Made by a program: the position numbers and the translations under genes | Notes under the pieces: model-generated | The model's input: only the letters and a program-made list of their open reading frames with translations | Told to the model about the DNA's origin: nothing | Database searches by the model: none | Source: Cristatella mucedo | Taxonomy: Eukaryota > Bryozoa > Phylactolaemata > Cristatellidae | Direction of reading: 5' to 3' | DNA length: 64,000 bases | Assembly (NCBI GenBank): GCA_009760855.2 | Contig: WPIO01000083.1 | Span: 1,690,001 to 1,754,000, forward strand | Part shown: piece after piece, positions 13,701 to 23,536 of the stretch | Numbering within the stretch: position 1 is the stretch's first letter | Layout: every line of letters begins with the position of its first letter

Positions 13701-16700
13701 GCTAGATCACCTCAAAGATTGCTGGGTACGGTGCTGACCTTCGAGAGATTAAGGATGTGATTGATGGTCGACATCAGCATTTTTTAGATACTGCATCTGT
13801 GATTCTGCTGTTTTTATCAAAGCTACTAGACTGGCCTTAGCTAGGATGGATTGGTACGACCTTAATAAAGTCCTCGCATGCCAATCGAAGGACAGTCAGT
13901 CCTTGTCATGTGTTTCTTATTTAAGCTTGTGCTTGGTTGTTTTAGCTTAAAATTTCTGCAGTAAACCATATCCCATTTGGGTAAGGGCATACGATGTGCT
14001 TTTTAGTCAGACGGGCTAACTCATCCAGAATATCAGCTAGTCGCGTGTTGTACTATTGTTGCATGCTACTTGCACTAGCAGGACTTGGGGTGGTGCATCA
14101 TTAAGTTTTATTTGGCACTGCGTGACATCATTTGTAACTAAAAAAGGACACTCACAATATACTTTAGATGATATCTGAGCACCGAGTTTGAGCATGCAAC
14201 TTCAGAGGGTAGGCGATCCTTTAAAAATGCACTTACTGAGGTTTTTTTAATAGAGGATCCTTTAAAATGAATGCATTGAAGGCTGTGAAACGTTGCAATG
14301 GTGGCACTATGATGCTGGATAGCAACTCAATGAGCATGTAACCAGTAGTGATGCCATCGGCTATAGGGTTCAGGTAGATTGTTTATAATATTAATAATAG
14401 TACTAATAATGCATTTATGTAGCACCTCTGTTTGGGTATTTCATATATGCTGGAAAAACCGTGCCAACTTATTAGTGATAACATACACAATTTAAGTACA
14501 CTTCAGCATATAAAATACAGTTCACCTGGCTGGTGCAAATACAGTGCATAACGGGGAGGTGGGTAAATTTTGTTCTCTGTTGCCTAGTCAGGGAATATTG
14601 TGGTGTCAGTTGGCAGTGAGTTCCAGGTTTTAGGAGCATTAGAACTGAATACACTGTTGTAAAGGGATTTAGCTTGGTTTGAGGCACAGCTTAACGACTT
14701 GACTCTGAGGAGCAGCTACCACAATCGAAAGCTTTCGGAGTAAATTTGTCAAGTGCATAAGCCATAGTAATAATAATAATAATAATAATGCACTTGATAA
14801 AGCACCCTCAGAGAACTCAATCTCTCTCTAGGCACTTTGGATTTGCTGCAAAGGGAAATGCAATTGAATGGTGATTAGTATCATGCTTGATAAACAAACA
14901 AAATGAATAACATGGTTAGGGGTGACATGCACAGGGTCAGCATGCAAATGTGGTTAGTGACAACATGCACAGTGTCAGCACTCGTAAGCACATCAAGGAT
15001 GAATCACGGGGACCCACTAAATGCTGTCCTAAATAGGTGTGTTTTTAAGATCTTTTTAAATGTGGTCAGGTCAGCGGATGTTCTGACACAGGTCGGGAGG
15101 GAGTTTCAGGCTTTGGGAGCATACGAACTAAATGCACGGTCTCCAAAGAATTTGAGGTTTGTACGAGGTATTTGTAGACTGTTGGATTCCGAAAAGCGAG
15201 TGGTACGATGCTTGGCCTGATGAGGGAGTATATAGTAAAAGAGCAGGGGCCTAAAAGCGAGTGGTGGAACTTTAAGGTCGATACACTGCTTGGTGGGAAG
15301 CTAGTGCAGGTCAGTAAGAAGTGGTTTGATGTGGCAATTGCTATATTTGCCACAGACAAAGCCCGAATTTTGCACCAATACCATTCACTCGTGATGTTCT
15401 ATATGATTTGTATGACTTTTTTCGTCAGGCTGCCCCGGTTGCCTTCAAAGCCATGCTGAGTTTCAATTGGGTATCGTTGCATTACATTCAAGGTATCAGC
15501 AAGCTTTTCTGCTTGGTGTCTTAGCCAGCACCTTCAAATGACATGGAAGTACCAGTGAGTAAGTGCATAACGGCCTGGGATTGGTGAGGTCAGTGAATGT
15601 ATTGAGAGGAGGCGGACACCGTTTACGACTGTGGACCTTACAAACCATAGGCGCTGTGAACAACTTGTCTTCATCGGCGTATGGCAATGCGGTAGCAAAA
15701 CGGACGAATTGTGAGCTGGCATAGCACCCGAGAGCTTAGGAAGACAAGACCATTCTGCGTATTGCACACTTACTTTACCTTTTTACCTCGTGAGTAGCCA
15801 CCGGTGAGCACGAGCTCAACATAAGCTTGATGTGTCGATCGCTCAAAGATGGGAATCGCCAAGTGAATAGGGTGCGTTCATTTTATGGGCTACACTTCCT
15901 TGCTCCGTGGATGGCAACTTGGATTATCAGCAACTTGTCCCAGCCTAGTCACTAATGCATGCAACAGCCAACGCACGAGAACAGCATAGGTGTCACCAAC
16001 TCTCCTCCCCCACGGAATTCTTAGCCGTATTAAAACGCTAATGACAGCTGAACTAGTTTTCATGCGACCGAACTTATAGCGGTATTTAAGGAAACATTGC
16101 TGCAGTGCAGAGCCACTTTGCTTGACCCGTGTTATATGACAGCCTAGTTTGGCACTGGGGTAAGGTGCTTGCCTTTAACGGCCACTATGGTGGGCTCGAG
16201 CCCTGCGGCATATGTAAAACACCTAGATAGAGATTAAGTTAACATAGGATGCCACACGAATGAACTAAATTATATTACATACTGTTTTCTGTGACCTAAA
16301 TCTCGTCGTATGCCTTTTTCAGGCTCCGAGGATCCCACGAATGAGACCATCGAGTCCACCACTCGTATGTATCATGATGTGATAACGTACATGCTCAGAG
16401 AGGCTGCAAGCGTCCCCGACCGAGTGCAGGTCATGGCAGCTACTCACAATGAGGATTCTATCAAATTTGTCCTAAACCAGTGAGTGTTTTTTTGCAAGGC
16501 TAGATTTGAAGCACTTTCTGTTCAAAAAGCTGCTGCGTGTCTGCTTATTAGTGTCTGCTTCGATGTGCAAAGTTCGGCCAGTGCTGCATCTCGATATGCC
16601 TGCATGTGCGCTGTTTGGCATTTTAATACACTTGCGATATTCACATTTCTTGTATTGATAGGTTGAAAGATTTGAACGTGCCGCTTGCCTGCATTTCGTT

Positions 16701-19700
16701 TGGGCAACTCTATGGCATGTCTGATCACTTGAGTTTCTCGTTGGGTGAGTTCTAGCTATAAGCCTCGTGGTTGCTTAATTGTGGCATGAAATTGCAGTGC
16801 TAACTTGTTCAAAGTCTTGGTAATTCTATAGTATGTAAAGTACTTAGAAAGAGCTTTACTTCTCTTCGGATGCTATACAAATGTCTTTTTATTATTATTA
16901 TTATTACATTAGCAGGGCTGCCAGCAAGCATCAATTGGCCAGTGAAGCAATGCAGTGTCCAGCAGTCATGAAATGCATGCACACCGCAGGTGGCTGTGTA
17001 CACTAAAGTTAATTTCACAGCTCTGCTTTGTGGTGAGCTAGGAGTACCAGTGGCTAGTATTGATTAACTATCCATTTATCTCTTCCTCCTCTGACAATAT
17101 GTACTCAATTGAATGTGGCAGTCAAGTGATATGGAATTTTTTGTTCGATGTCTTTGCAAAAACTGTTCCTCATACTAATTAAAAAAATCTTGCAGTTTAT
17201 TTGAGCTTTTATACTATCCTTGCTACCTGTAACCTTAGGGAAAATTAGCATTAAATTTGTTGAACTATGTCGGCTATGTGGGTAAAGCATGGTTATGGAC
17301 GAAAAATGCTTGAATGTACATTCACGAAACTTATATGCATACGTTCGCATTCACGTTCATGCATACACAGTCACACATGTAAGCTTTTGCTTATGTGTCT
17401 AGGCTGCTGATTTATCAATTACAGTCATTATTGTGTAGACTTTTTTTGGATATTAGCAGGAATCGATCACACAGTAGTTAAAATTACCAACACATGATTC
17501 ACAGGCGAGTCTTTTATTTCAGGCTTTTAATTGCTATGGTGCATCGCTGATTGCTTTACCGGTTTGCTAGCAACGTCTGCAGCAACCTCAAGCCTCAAGG
17601 ATCGAGCCCCTTTAATAAGCAAGGCTTGTTGATTAGTCTTGTCAGTTAGTAATTCTGGCACTGAGGTCACTTTTAAAATGAATCCCTGAGCTATAAATGC
17701 TTATAAATCTTGTACGAGCTATTGGCTTATAAGAGCTATGAAATCATGAGGTTTTAAAGAAAGCATGGCCGTGGCATTCCAGCAGCAGCTTGAGCTCACT
17801 GCACTACGATCACCTTTGCTGTCGCCCGAAGTGACGACTGGCACATCCCGGCTTCCACTTAGTTTTACGTGATTTTCCACGGGTGAAAGCTAGTATAGTA
17901 TAGAGTTCAAGTCCGATCCAGATGACTTAGCTGCTTAATTGGTTATCCATAATCCTAGATTCTTTGATTTGCTTTATGATGGGTGTGGATGCATTGATGT
18001 TCGATAACCCTACGGCTTGATGAGGACTGCTGGCATGTTTATTAACATGCATACTATGGTGGTCTTCTTACTGACTTATGAGGCCTTGATGTAACTGACT
18101 TCTAAGGTTCATGAAGAAGATGAGTTTCAGCTGGGGTGAAATGCTGCCTAAATTTTAAAAGTTTCATTAAAAAGACTGCCTTCACTGCTAGCCATCACAT
18201 CCGATCCCTATATAAGATTAGGGACTGACTACCAAGGTTGCTTTCGAAAAATTTAGCTAGCTACCTGGTTCTGTCTCTGCTAGATTATCAAACTCCATTT
18301 TGGCTGGGCTACCGAAAAAAGCTACTAGGCCACTGCAGCTGGTGATGAGTATGGCTGCAAGGCTGGTTAACAAATCTCAAAGGTTTGACTATGTGTCTTC
18401 TTTGCTGAAGGAACTTCGATGGCTTCCGGTCGATCAATGGATGCAGAGAAAAGTTCTTGCATTGACCTACAAATGTAAAGTTCTAGAAAGAGATCGAGTT
18501 TTCTGAGGGCGCTATATCAAATGTGTTATTGTTACAAGGCCCGCATCGCATTGGCTCCTTCATAGCTTCTAGCTAAACTGCTTCTCTAGTTTCAGCCACA
18601 TCGTGCCATCTGGTCCTCAATGGAAGATAAATTTGCTGTTCCATTCCTTTGCTTACAGACCGTTGGCGACAGAAGCTTGTGCTCCGCAGGTCCTAGACTT
18701 ATCACTTCAACAATTCTTATGCAACGACATCTACTCTCCTGCTGCCAACCATGGCACATCCTTTCCAGTCGTCCTGAGCTGCTAATTTCATGCTACTCAC
18801 TACCTCAACTGCCCTGCTGACTCAGCTATGCTTCCTGCTCTCTCTTGTTTGTTGTGATTTGATGAAGCCTTTTGGCTACCTACCAAAAGCCACATAGGCT
18901 TTGCGTGTGCCACAGAGAGCTCTACTTTGTAACACCTGCATAGTCTGTGTGGCTTTGTGATGTTACAGACGGAGATATTCGATTCTTTTTCCAGAAGATA
19001 GACAAGATCAGGGAGCCCATCCCTGCAAGCGATGACAGCACCCCCCTAGAATACTCTCCGCCCATTCCTGGCTGCACCTTAATGTCTACATTTTTAGCAG
19101 GTCACTAGTGATCTCGTCCTGAAGTTCATATCCTAATCAAAGAAGACAACAAGTCCTCTGGACCCTATTCCCACTGTCCTGCTCTCACGTTGCATTGATC
19201 TGATGCTGCCATGCATAACTAACATCATTAATATGTCATTAGCCTCAGGTCATGTCCCAGAACCTTTCAAAAAGCTGTAGTCAGGCCACTTCTCAAGAAA
19301 GTGACACTAGACCAAGAGAACTCAAGCAACTACCGCCCACTCTCCGTTCTACCATTCCTATCAAAGACACTGGAACGGGTCGTGGCGGACCAGCTGAACT
19401 CATATATTGAAACCTTACACCTTGCTAGTAAGTTCCAGTCTGGCTTTAGAGCTAATCACTCCACAGAGCCAGCATTGCTTAGGGTATACAACGACCTACT
19501 TAGGAGTGGAGACATGGGTGGAGTGTCTCTGCTTGTTTTGCTCGATCTTTCGGCAGCTTTTGATACCATCGATCACAAAGTTCTTCTAGAGCGCCTCTCA
19601 TCTCGCCTGGGCATCACTGGCAGTGGTTCAGGTCCTATCTCAGTGGGAGACTCTAGAGTATTGACGTGAATGGACAAAGATCATCCGAGGTACCTCTGAA

Positions 19701-21566
19701 ATATGGGGTACCTCAGGGCTCCTTGCTAGGTCCGGTTCTTTTCACGGTTTATACTCTCCCTCTTGCTGATGTGATTGCCAAGCACAATCTAGGCTTTCAC
19801 TTCTATGCGGATGACACTCAGTTGTACCTTTGCTTTGATCCCTTCCAGCCTTCCAGCACGTAGGATTCACTTAACTCCCTTGCTGCATAAATGGATGACA
19901 TCTGCATATGGATGGCAGCAAACTTTCTTAAATTGAAAGATGATAAAAACCAACTTACTAGTTACGGGCAAACCCAGTGTGATTCACAAATTGGAAAGGC
20001 TGCCGCTCAAAATTGGCTCTGCCACCATATCTCCAGTTGAATCAGCTCGAAATCTAGGTGTCATATTCCAAAGCGACCTCTCGTTAGACGACCATATCAG
20101 CTCCACAGTCAAATCTGCCTACTTTTAGCTTCCTAACATTGCTAAAATTCGGGCTTGTTTAGATAAGGATACCACGTCCAAGTTGGCCCATGCATTCGTG
20201 ACATCTCGTCTCGACTTCTGCAGCTCACTGCTTACTGGCCTACCAGCATGTGCGATCAGGCGATTGCAACTAGTGCAAAACTCTGCAGCTAGGCTTGTGT
20301 GTCGTCAGCGTTGCAGGTTTGTCGCTCACTTTTAGGTCACTTCATTCTTTGGCTCCAGCCTATCTCTCATATATACTCCCCCATCAGGCCAAGCATCGTA
20401 CCACTCGCTTTTCGGAATCCAACAGTCTACAAATACCTCGTACAAACCTCAAATCCTTTGGAGACCGTGCATTTAGTTCGTATGCTCCCAAAGCCTGGAA
20501 CTCCCTCCCGACCTGCGTCAGAACATCCGCTGACCTGACCACATTTAAAAAGATCTTAAAAACACACCTATTTAGGACAGCATTTAGTGGGTCCCTGTGA
20601 TTCGTCCTTGACATGCTTACACGTGCTGACACTGTGCATGTTGTCACTAACCACATTTGCATGCTGACCCTGTGCATGTCACCCCTAACCATGTTAATCA
20701 TTTTGTTTGTTTATCAAGCATGATATTACTCACCATTCAATTGCATTTCCCTTTGCAGCGAATGTAAAGTGCCTAGAGAGAGATTGAGTTCTCTGAGGAG
20801 GCTTTATCAAGTGCATTATTATTATTATTATTGTTAGATACATTACCGAACATTCTGACTTTGTTCGCTTTGAATCCAGTTTTCTTCGGAGCATCCGGGT
20901 GGTTGGAAATAGATATGTTTGGTATGTACGACTCTGGCATTTGTTGGTGCTTACTAGTCATCACTTACTTGCTTAATTTGGCTTGATGACATGGAAGTTA
21001 ACTCCTTTGATAAGGGCAGCATCAGTTGCCAAAATGTGGTTGGCTAGACCTCCCAAAAGTCTTAAGCATAAAGCAGGAGTATGTTTATGCAGGCAGTCTG
21101 TACAGTGGACATAAGCATCAACCTGAGTTCTCACAGAGATGTAAAATTGTGGAAGTATTATGAATGTGTGAGCTATTTTTTATATCGGCAGAAGTTTTTT
21201 TAGCCGTACTCATGCAAGTATGCCACAGCCGGCCGTGTAAAGCTTTCAGGATGTAACTTGCATCAAGGGTGTATAGCCGTGCAGTTTTGGCTCAACAAAA
21301 TTTATTGGATGTTTTATCTTTGGATACAGAAACAAATGATGGTTGTCAAACACATCATACGGATCCCTGCCATTCCACATTCTGAGCCTGCAGTATATAT
21401 AAATATGTGTGTGCTTGCACGTGTGTGTGCATGTTCTACTTTTGGATACGGCTAAAGATTATAGTTATCAAATTATCTATCAAAACAGAATGAAAATATC
21501 CCAGCTATCCCAAATTATGTGACTGAAGTGTGTTTTCTTTCATTGCCCTCTTCTTACTTCCTTATA

Positions 21567-21653
<87 letters not shown>

Positions 21654-23536
21654 TTATACTTATACTTCCTTCCATTGCCTCCCCTTGATTTTGCAGGTAT
21701 GTTGCTGAATTCTGTGATGTCAGTGACTATACGTAGTGCCTGTACTGGTGAATTTGTGTGCTATAAGCTGTAGACAATTGATTAGGGCTAATGTCTTTGT
21801 TGTTCACTTTTTGGTCCCTTCATTCTCTGGCTCCAGCCTATCTACCAGAACCAACCCATCAGGCTAGGCATCATGTTTCCAGCTTTTCTGAATCAAATCG
21901 TTTAGCTATGCCTCATGCGAACCTCAAATTCCTTGGATAACGTGCCTTTAGTTCCTATGCTTCAAAACCTGGAATTTATCCCGACTGACGTCTTAAAATC
22001 CCCCGACTTGCCGACATTTAAAAAGAAGCATGTTGTGGGTCATTGTGAGTTGTTCTTTATTTGCTTATGCATGCTGACACTGCGCATGCTGCCACTAATT
22101 ACATTTACAGGTTGATAATGTGTTTGTTACCCTAACCATGATTTGCTTGTTGACATTGAGCATGCTACCACTAACCGTTCGACCATGCTACGTTTAGAGC
22201 ACATGTAAAGTGCCTAGAAAGAGTTTAAGTTTTCTGTGGGTATTATGAACTATATTATTATTGTTATTATTATTTGTATTTGTATTATGAATGCACTATT
22301 TTGCTGTTAATATAATTAAGAACTTGCGAAGATGGCTGAAAAATTCATGAGAATTAGAATTGTGATGCTGAAAGTTTGGAATCCTGCAGCGACGCTTGTT
22401 AGCTTTCTCTCCGGTCTCTTGTTATTGCTGATTTAACGAAAGGTAACTTTACTTCGAGATTCTCAAGCGCGATGCTTATGGTTTCGTCCGTTGTTTATCT
22501 CTCACCTTGTTTTCTGCGATAGTTGCACATGTTTTCGGTGTGCTTAGCTCATTTTCGATCTTAATCAATTTCTTTGAAAGCAAAGAATTGTTGCTCGAAA
22601 GCGAATCCTTAATTTTTTGGTTTTCCTTGTACCACTGCCTCGAAGAGAGAAAGGGAGAACGTTAAAGACATAACCTTAAATAAACCTAATATCTTTCACT
22701 GTGTTTACTTTTCAGCACTTTCTTAAATCTACAACTTCCCTTCACCTCAAGTTGTATTTCAATGCACTTCTGATTTACAACGAATGACCTTGCTTGCGTT
22801 TAGCTACCTTATAACAAATATATGCAATTCAAAACTTTCAGGACTTTTCATTTTTCACAGAGAATGGTTTCTGTGTATATGCAAATCAACTTCTAGAACT
22901 TTCCATCCAATTAAATTTTTAATTGATTTTTCAGTCGACTATGAGAATGCTCTTGTCAAAGTCTTATTTATTTAAGCAAACTGCGCAGTCTCTCCTTCAT
23001 TGTTTAGCACCGGCCAGGGAATCGGCATCAACTTTCGTTTATGGAACGAATTCAGGTACTCACATACATTCAAAATTACAGATGTAGGCCACCATTTTAA
23101 ATACCATCGGGATTTATCTCTAGTGAGCATGTGGGGTAACCGTAATTTTTCATTGAAGTATTATGGAAAAAGCATGTTGGCATCGGCCCAGTAAGTACTA
23201 AATGCGGTCCATGTGAATAGCTGTATGCTTATGACGTGGTACATCACAAGCCTGACACCTTTTGCTCGACCATGTAACGAAATGGCAGTAATAGCTAGTA
23301 GCACGTTGCCACGGCAGAGCATGCTGAGTACTTAACCTATCCATATTATTACAGGTCAGGCTGGTTTTCGCACATTCAAAAGTGTACCTTACGGACCAGT
23401 TGAGTTGGTATTCTCCTATTTGGGTCGAAGAGCACTTGAGAATGCCGATGTATTCCGAAAAGCATCTAAAGAAAGATGGCTGCTACAGAAGGAGCTAGCA
23501 GGCAGGCTGCGTAGTCAGCTAGGCCTTTCTGCCTAA
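1002..23536 (+). CDS. Proline dehydrogenase gene A (divergent paralogue, 5' end outside window)
   Basis: FAD-dependent proline dehydrogenase, expected to oxidise L-proline to pyrroline-5-carboxylate at the mitochondrial inner membrane. Ten exons join in frame: 1002-1198, 1528-1550 (tentative), 1648-1847, 2711-2904, 6569-6716, 11597-11746, 12328-12454 (donor uncertain), 16323-16479, 16662-16744 and 23355-23536. They sum to 1461 nt, 486 codons plus stop. Family landmarks in order are [12 protein letters not shown]-like (here [12 protein letters not shown]), AVKPSAL with the catalytic Lys, [13 protein letters not shown] with the Asp, VRGAYL with the Tyr, [17 protein letters not shown], and YLGRRALEN with Tyr-x-x-Arg-Arg. 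That Tyr is typical of PRODH; hydroxyproline dehydrogenase (PRODH2) is reported to have Ser there. Gene A is clearly more diverged than gene B downstream, although no stop interrupts it. The first exon, with the mitochondrial presequence, is not in the window. It could be functional or a slowly decaying copy; the intact frame favours function. Confidence 0.88.
1528..1550 (+). CDS. PRODH gene A microexon (tentative, equivalent to gene B exon 3)
   Basis: 23 nt between TTTTGCAG and a weak donor GTCGGT. It takes phase 2 to phase 1, exactly what the flanking exons need. It reads (R)SNCSAQIE, which lines up with the SCVPA of gene B exon 3 and the SCTSA region of vertebrate PRODH. The short length and weak donor make it tentative. 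Confidence 0.45.
1648..1847 (+). CDS. PRODH gene A exon with catalytic Lys (equivalent to gene B exon 4)
   Basis: 200 nt, the same length and phases (1 in, 0 out) as gene B exon 4. The acceptor is AACAG and the donor GTGAGC. It ends ...[20 protein letters not shown] then [21 protein letters not shown]. The Lys of AVKPSAL matches the IKLTALG active-site Lys. The first half is strongly diverged, with the GDRR...SARTYFY motif of gene B barely traceable. Confidence 0.85.
2628..2658. repeat. (TC)n microsatellite
   Basis: Short TC tract just upstream of the acceptor of the next gene A exon; it may act as an extended pyrimidine tract. Confidence 0.85.
2711..2904 (+). CDS. PRODH gene A exon (equivalent to gene B exon 5)
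   Basis: 194 nt, phase 0 to 2, acceptor GTCTTGCAG and donor GTATGC. It encodes [20 protein letters not shown] and continues to [13 protein letters not shown]. It aligns in length and phase with gene B exon 5 ([15 protein letters not shown]...). This is the variable helical insertion of animal PRODH, so sequence identity is low. Confidence 0.85.
3005..3062. repeat. (GTAT/GCAT)n tetranucleotide repeat
   Basis: Run of GTAT units with an internal block of GCAT units, in a gene A intron. Confidence 0.9.
3293..3770 (+). mobile_element. CR1/L2-type LINE 3' fragment
   Basis: Matches the 3' end of the LINE at 18955-20836: the last codons of ORF2, the GCATGCTGACCCTGTGCAT-type 3' UTR, the conserved tail motif CTAGAAAGAGATTGAGTTCT, then an ATT-rich tail. 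It sits tail-to-tail with the next fragment. Confidence 0.8.
3784..4620 (-). mobile_element. CR1/L2-type LINE fragment, minus strand
   Basis: Reverse-oriented LINE copy. Its tail motif CATCTCTTTCGAGGCACTT lies at the left, and the ORF2 C-terminal region (the reading that gives RLDF-NSLL-GLP in the reference copy) lies at 4200-4480. The frame is broken by stops, so it is inactive. Confidence 0.75.
4625..4990 (+). mobile_element. Degenerate LINE 3' end
   Basis: Weak similarity to the LINE 3' region (TTTTAAGCCTCAGCTAAAAA, GTGCATGACC, and a final TTATTATTATTATT tail). Strongly decayed. Confidence 0.45.
4991..6568. other. Intron of gene A, nothing recognised
   Basis: Open frames up to 132 codons occur on the minus strand (5779-6177), but none resembles a known protein or shows splice context. 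Treated as intron. Confidence 0.5.
6569..6716 (+). CDS. PRODH gene A exon (fused equivalent of gene B exons 6 and 7)
   Basis: 148 nt, phase 2 to 0, acceptor CTTCGTAG and donor GTGTGT. It reads [20 protein letters not shown] then [20 protein letters not shown] and [10 protein letters not shown]. Gene B encodes the same stretch in two exons (82 and 93 nt) separated by a 2.3 kb intron, so one intron differs between the paralogues. The gene A version is nine codons shorter. Confidence 0.88.
7368..7410. repeat. (CA)n microsatellite
   Basis: CA tract with CG interruptions, at the left edge of a locally duplicated segment (about 7420-8050). Confidence 0.9.
7420..8050 (+). repeat. Intronic duplicated segment, copy 1
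   Basis: Shares ordered blocks with 8640-9090: GGCACCTCCGAAGCAC, CAAGGCCACA, GCAGCACTAGCCATAGCA, CTGACCATTACTACAG, TAATTCAGGAATC, CATAATATAATCGATTT. Copy 1 carries a long GT array that copy 2 lacks. No coding content was recognised. Confidence 0.65.
7604..7732. repeat. (GT)n microsatellite
   Basis: About 128 bp of GT repeats with a few GCGTGC and CAAG interruptions, inside copy 1 of the intronic duplication. Confidence 0.97.
8640..9090 (+). repeat. Intronic duplicated segment, copy 2
   Basis: Partner of 7420-8050, without the GT expansion. Shared blocks include CCGGCACCTCGAAGCAC, GTACCAAAGCCACA, CAGCACTAGCCACAGC, CTGACCATCACTACAG and TAATTCAGGAACC. The two copies are separated by about 600 bp of unrelated sequence. 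Confidence 0.65.
9091..10225. other. Intron of gene A, nothing recognised apart from an inverted repeat
   Basis: No exon, repeat family or RNA gene could be supported, apart from the 9978-10027 hairpin. Confidence 0.5.
9978..10027. repeat. Inverted repeat (11 bp stem)
   Basis: CTCGATATAGG at 9978-9988 and CCTATATCGAG at 10017-10027, perfectly complementary with a 28 nt loop. Intronic; function unknown. Confidence 0.7.
10226..10400 (+). mobile_element. tRNA-derived SINE, family 1
   Basis: The B-box-like block GGCCTCGAGCCC follows a CAAGGTGCTCACC A-box region. The 3' part (AAGCACCTGGATAGAGA...GGTGCTATACA) resembles the tail of the resident LINE. Diverged at the 5' end, so that boundary is approximate. 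Confidence 0.65.
10401..11596. other. Intron of gene A, nothing recognised
   Basis: No coding or repeat family signal could be supported. Confidence 0.5.
11597..11746 (+). CDS. PRODH gene A exon with catalytic Asp (equivalent to gene B exon 8)
   Basis: 150 nt, phase 0 to 0, acceptor ACTTTGTAG and donor GTGTGT. It encodes [20 protein letters not shown] then [20 protein letters not shown] and [10 protein letters not shown]. The Asp of MVDAEQ is the substrate-pocket Asp of the family. Gene B exon 8 has 49 codons and starts and stops at the same points. Confidence 0.95.
12328..12454 (+). CDS. PRODH gene A exon with catalytic Tyr (first half of gene B exon 9)
   Basis: Acceptor TCATGGCAG in phase 0. 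It encodes [20 protein letters not shown] then [19 protein letters not shown]. It is collinear without gaps with [20 protein letters not shown] of gene B. The end is uncertain: donor GTCGCT at 12455 gives the phase 1 needed by the next exon, but GTCAGG at 12444 is also present. Gene B has no intron here. Confidence 0.82.
12800..13345 (+). mobile_element. Degenerate CR1/L2-type LINE fragment
   Basis: Contains the LINE blocks ACAAGGATACCACAGCCAGG, CTCCCATCGGGTAGC, CTCCTAAACCAAGGAATTCA and the tail motif GAGCACAGAAAGAGATTTACAG followed by an ATT-rich tail. Many indels. Confidence 0.65.
13346..14379. other. Intron of gene A with an unassigned 99-codon ORF
   Basis: An ATG-started frame at 13461-13760 (+) is charged and Ser/Arg-rich (…[20 protein letters not shown]…) but matches nothing I recognise and has no clear splice context. 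An (ATT)n tract lies at 13360-13385. No feature is claimed. Confidence 0.35.
14380..14720 (-). mobile_element. CR1/L2-type LINE 3' fragment, minus strand
   Basis: Starts with a TAATAA tail, then the reverse complement of the 3' UTR and ORF2 end (GTGAGTTCCAGGTTTTAGGAG). Older than the adjacent copy at 14766. Confidence 0.65.
14766..15355 (-). mobile_element. CR1/L2-type LINE 3' fragment, minus strand
   Basis: A well-preserved copy. A (TAA)n tail comes first, then GCACTTGATAAAGCACCCTC and the 3' UTR, then the last 105 codons of ORF2 in reverse. 5'-truncated, as is usual for LINEs. Together with 14380-14720 it forms a head-to-tail cluster of two insertions. Confidence 0.85.
16145..16277 (+). 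mobile_element. tRNA-derived SINE, family 1
   Basis: A-box-like GGGGTAAGGTGCTTGCC and B-box-like GGGCTCGAGCCCTG, then a LINE-like tail (AAACACCTAGATAGAGATTA). It ends about 45 bp before the acceptor of the next PRODH exon. Confidence 0.75.
16323..16479 (+). CDS. PRODH gene A exon (second half of gene B exon 9)
   Basis: 157 nt, phase 1 to 2, acceptor CTTTTTCAG-type and donor GTGAGT. It reads [20 protein letters not shown] then [20 protein letters not shown] and [11 protein letters not shown]. The ATHNEDS block contacts FAD in known structures. Confidence 0.93.
16662..16744 (+). CDS. PRODH gene A exon (equivalent to gene B exon 10)
   Basis: 83 nt, phase 2 to 1, acceptor TATTGATAG and donor GTGAGT. 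It encodes [20 protein letters not shown] then [19 protein letters not shown] in gene B is the conserved counterpart. Confidence 0.95.
16828..16910 (+). mobile_element. LINE 3' tail fragment
   Basis: Short 3' end: TGTAAAGTACTTAGAAAGAG, TTCGGATGCTATACAAATG and an ATT tail. Confidence 0.65.
17000..18165. other. Intron of gene A, nothing recognised
   Basis: AT-rich intronic sequence without a supported feature. Confidence 0.5.
18170..18540 (+). mobile_element. Diverged LINE 3' fragment
   Basis: The frame at 18300-18506 reads [20 protein letters not shown] then [20 protein letters not shown], the C-terminal region of a CR1/L2-group ORF2. It ends in the tail TGTAAAGTTCTAGAAAGAGA. Clearly a different subfamily from the copy at 18955. 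Confidence 0.7.
18541..18905 (+). mobile_element. Second diverged LINE fragment
   Basis: The reading [13 protein letters not shown] corresponds to the GDRAFS-AP-LWNSLP block near the end of CR1/L2 ORF2. Decayed; limits approximate. Confidence 0.5.
18955..20836 (+). mobile_element. CR1/L2-clade LINE with reverse transcriptase, 5'-truncated and frame-broken
   Basis: The best-preserved retrotransposon in the window. The RT core is split by frameshifts and stops over 19150-20130: [61 protein letters not shown] and the catalytic [10 protein letters not shown]. After it come [37 protein letters not shown] and [10 protein letters not shown], diagnostic of the CR1/L2 group. The 3' UTR (20600-20760) ends in CCTAGAGAGAGATTGAGTTC and a TTATTATTA tail. 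ORF1 and the endonuclease are missing or unrecognisable. Several frame breaks make it inactive. It lies in the last intron of PRODH gene A and is the reference for the other LINE fragments. Confidence 0.93.
21570..21651. repeat. (TA)n microsatellite
   Basis: About 80 bp of pure TA repeats in the last intron of gene A; prone to cruciform formation and length change. Confidence 0.97.
21795..22285 (+). mobile_element. CR1/L2-type LINE 3' fragment
   Basis: TTCATTCTCTGGCTCCAGCC, then a diverged ORF2 end, the 3' UTR and the tail GTGCCTAGAAAGAGTTTAAG with an ATT-rich end. Confidence 0.8.
22290..23354. other. End of the last gene A intron, nothing recognised
   Basis: No exon or repeat could be supported before the acceptor at 23352-23354. 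Confidence 0.5.
23355..23536 (+). CDS. PRODH gene A terminal exon with Tyr-x-x-Arg-Arg
   Basis: 182 nt ending in TAA, acceptor TTATTACAG, phase 1. It encodes [20 protein letters not shown] then [20 protein letters not shown] and [20 protein letters not shown]. The Arg pair of YLGRR binds the proline carboxylate in the family. The gene B terminal exon starts at the same codon. Confidence 0.96.

Noticed and set aside
20384-20701. Minus-strand 105-codon ORF that also occurs on the plus strand at 14903-15220
   Set aside because: It is the antisense of the LINE ORF2 end and appears wherever the LINE 3' region does; not a separate gene.
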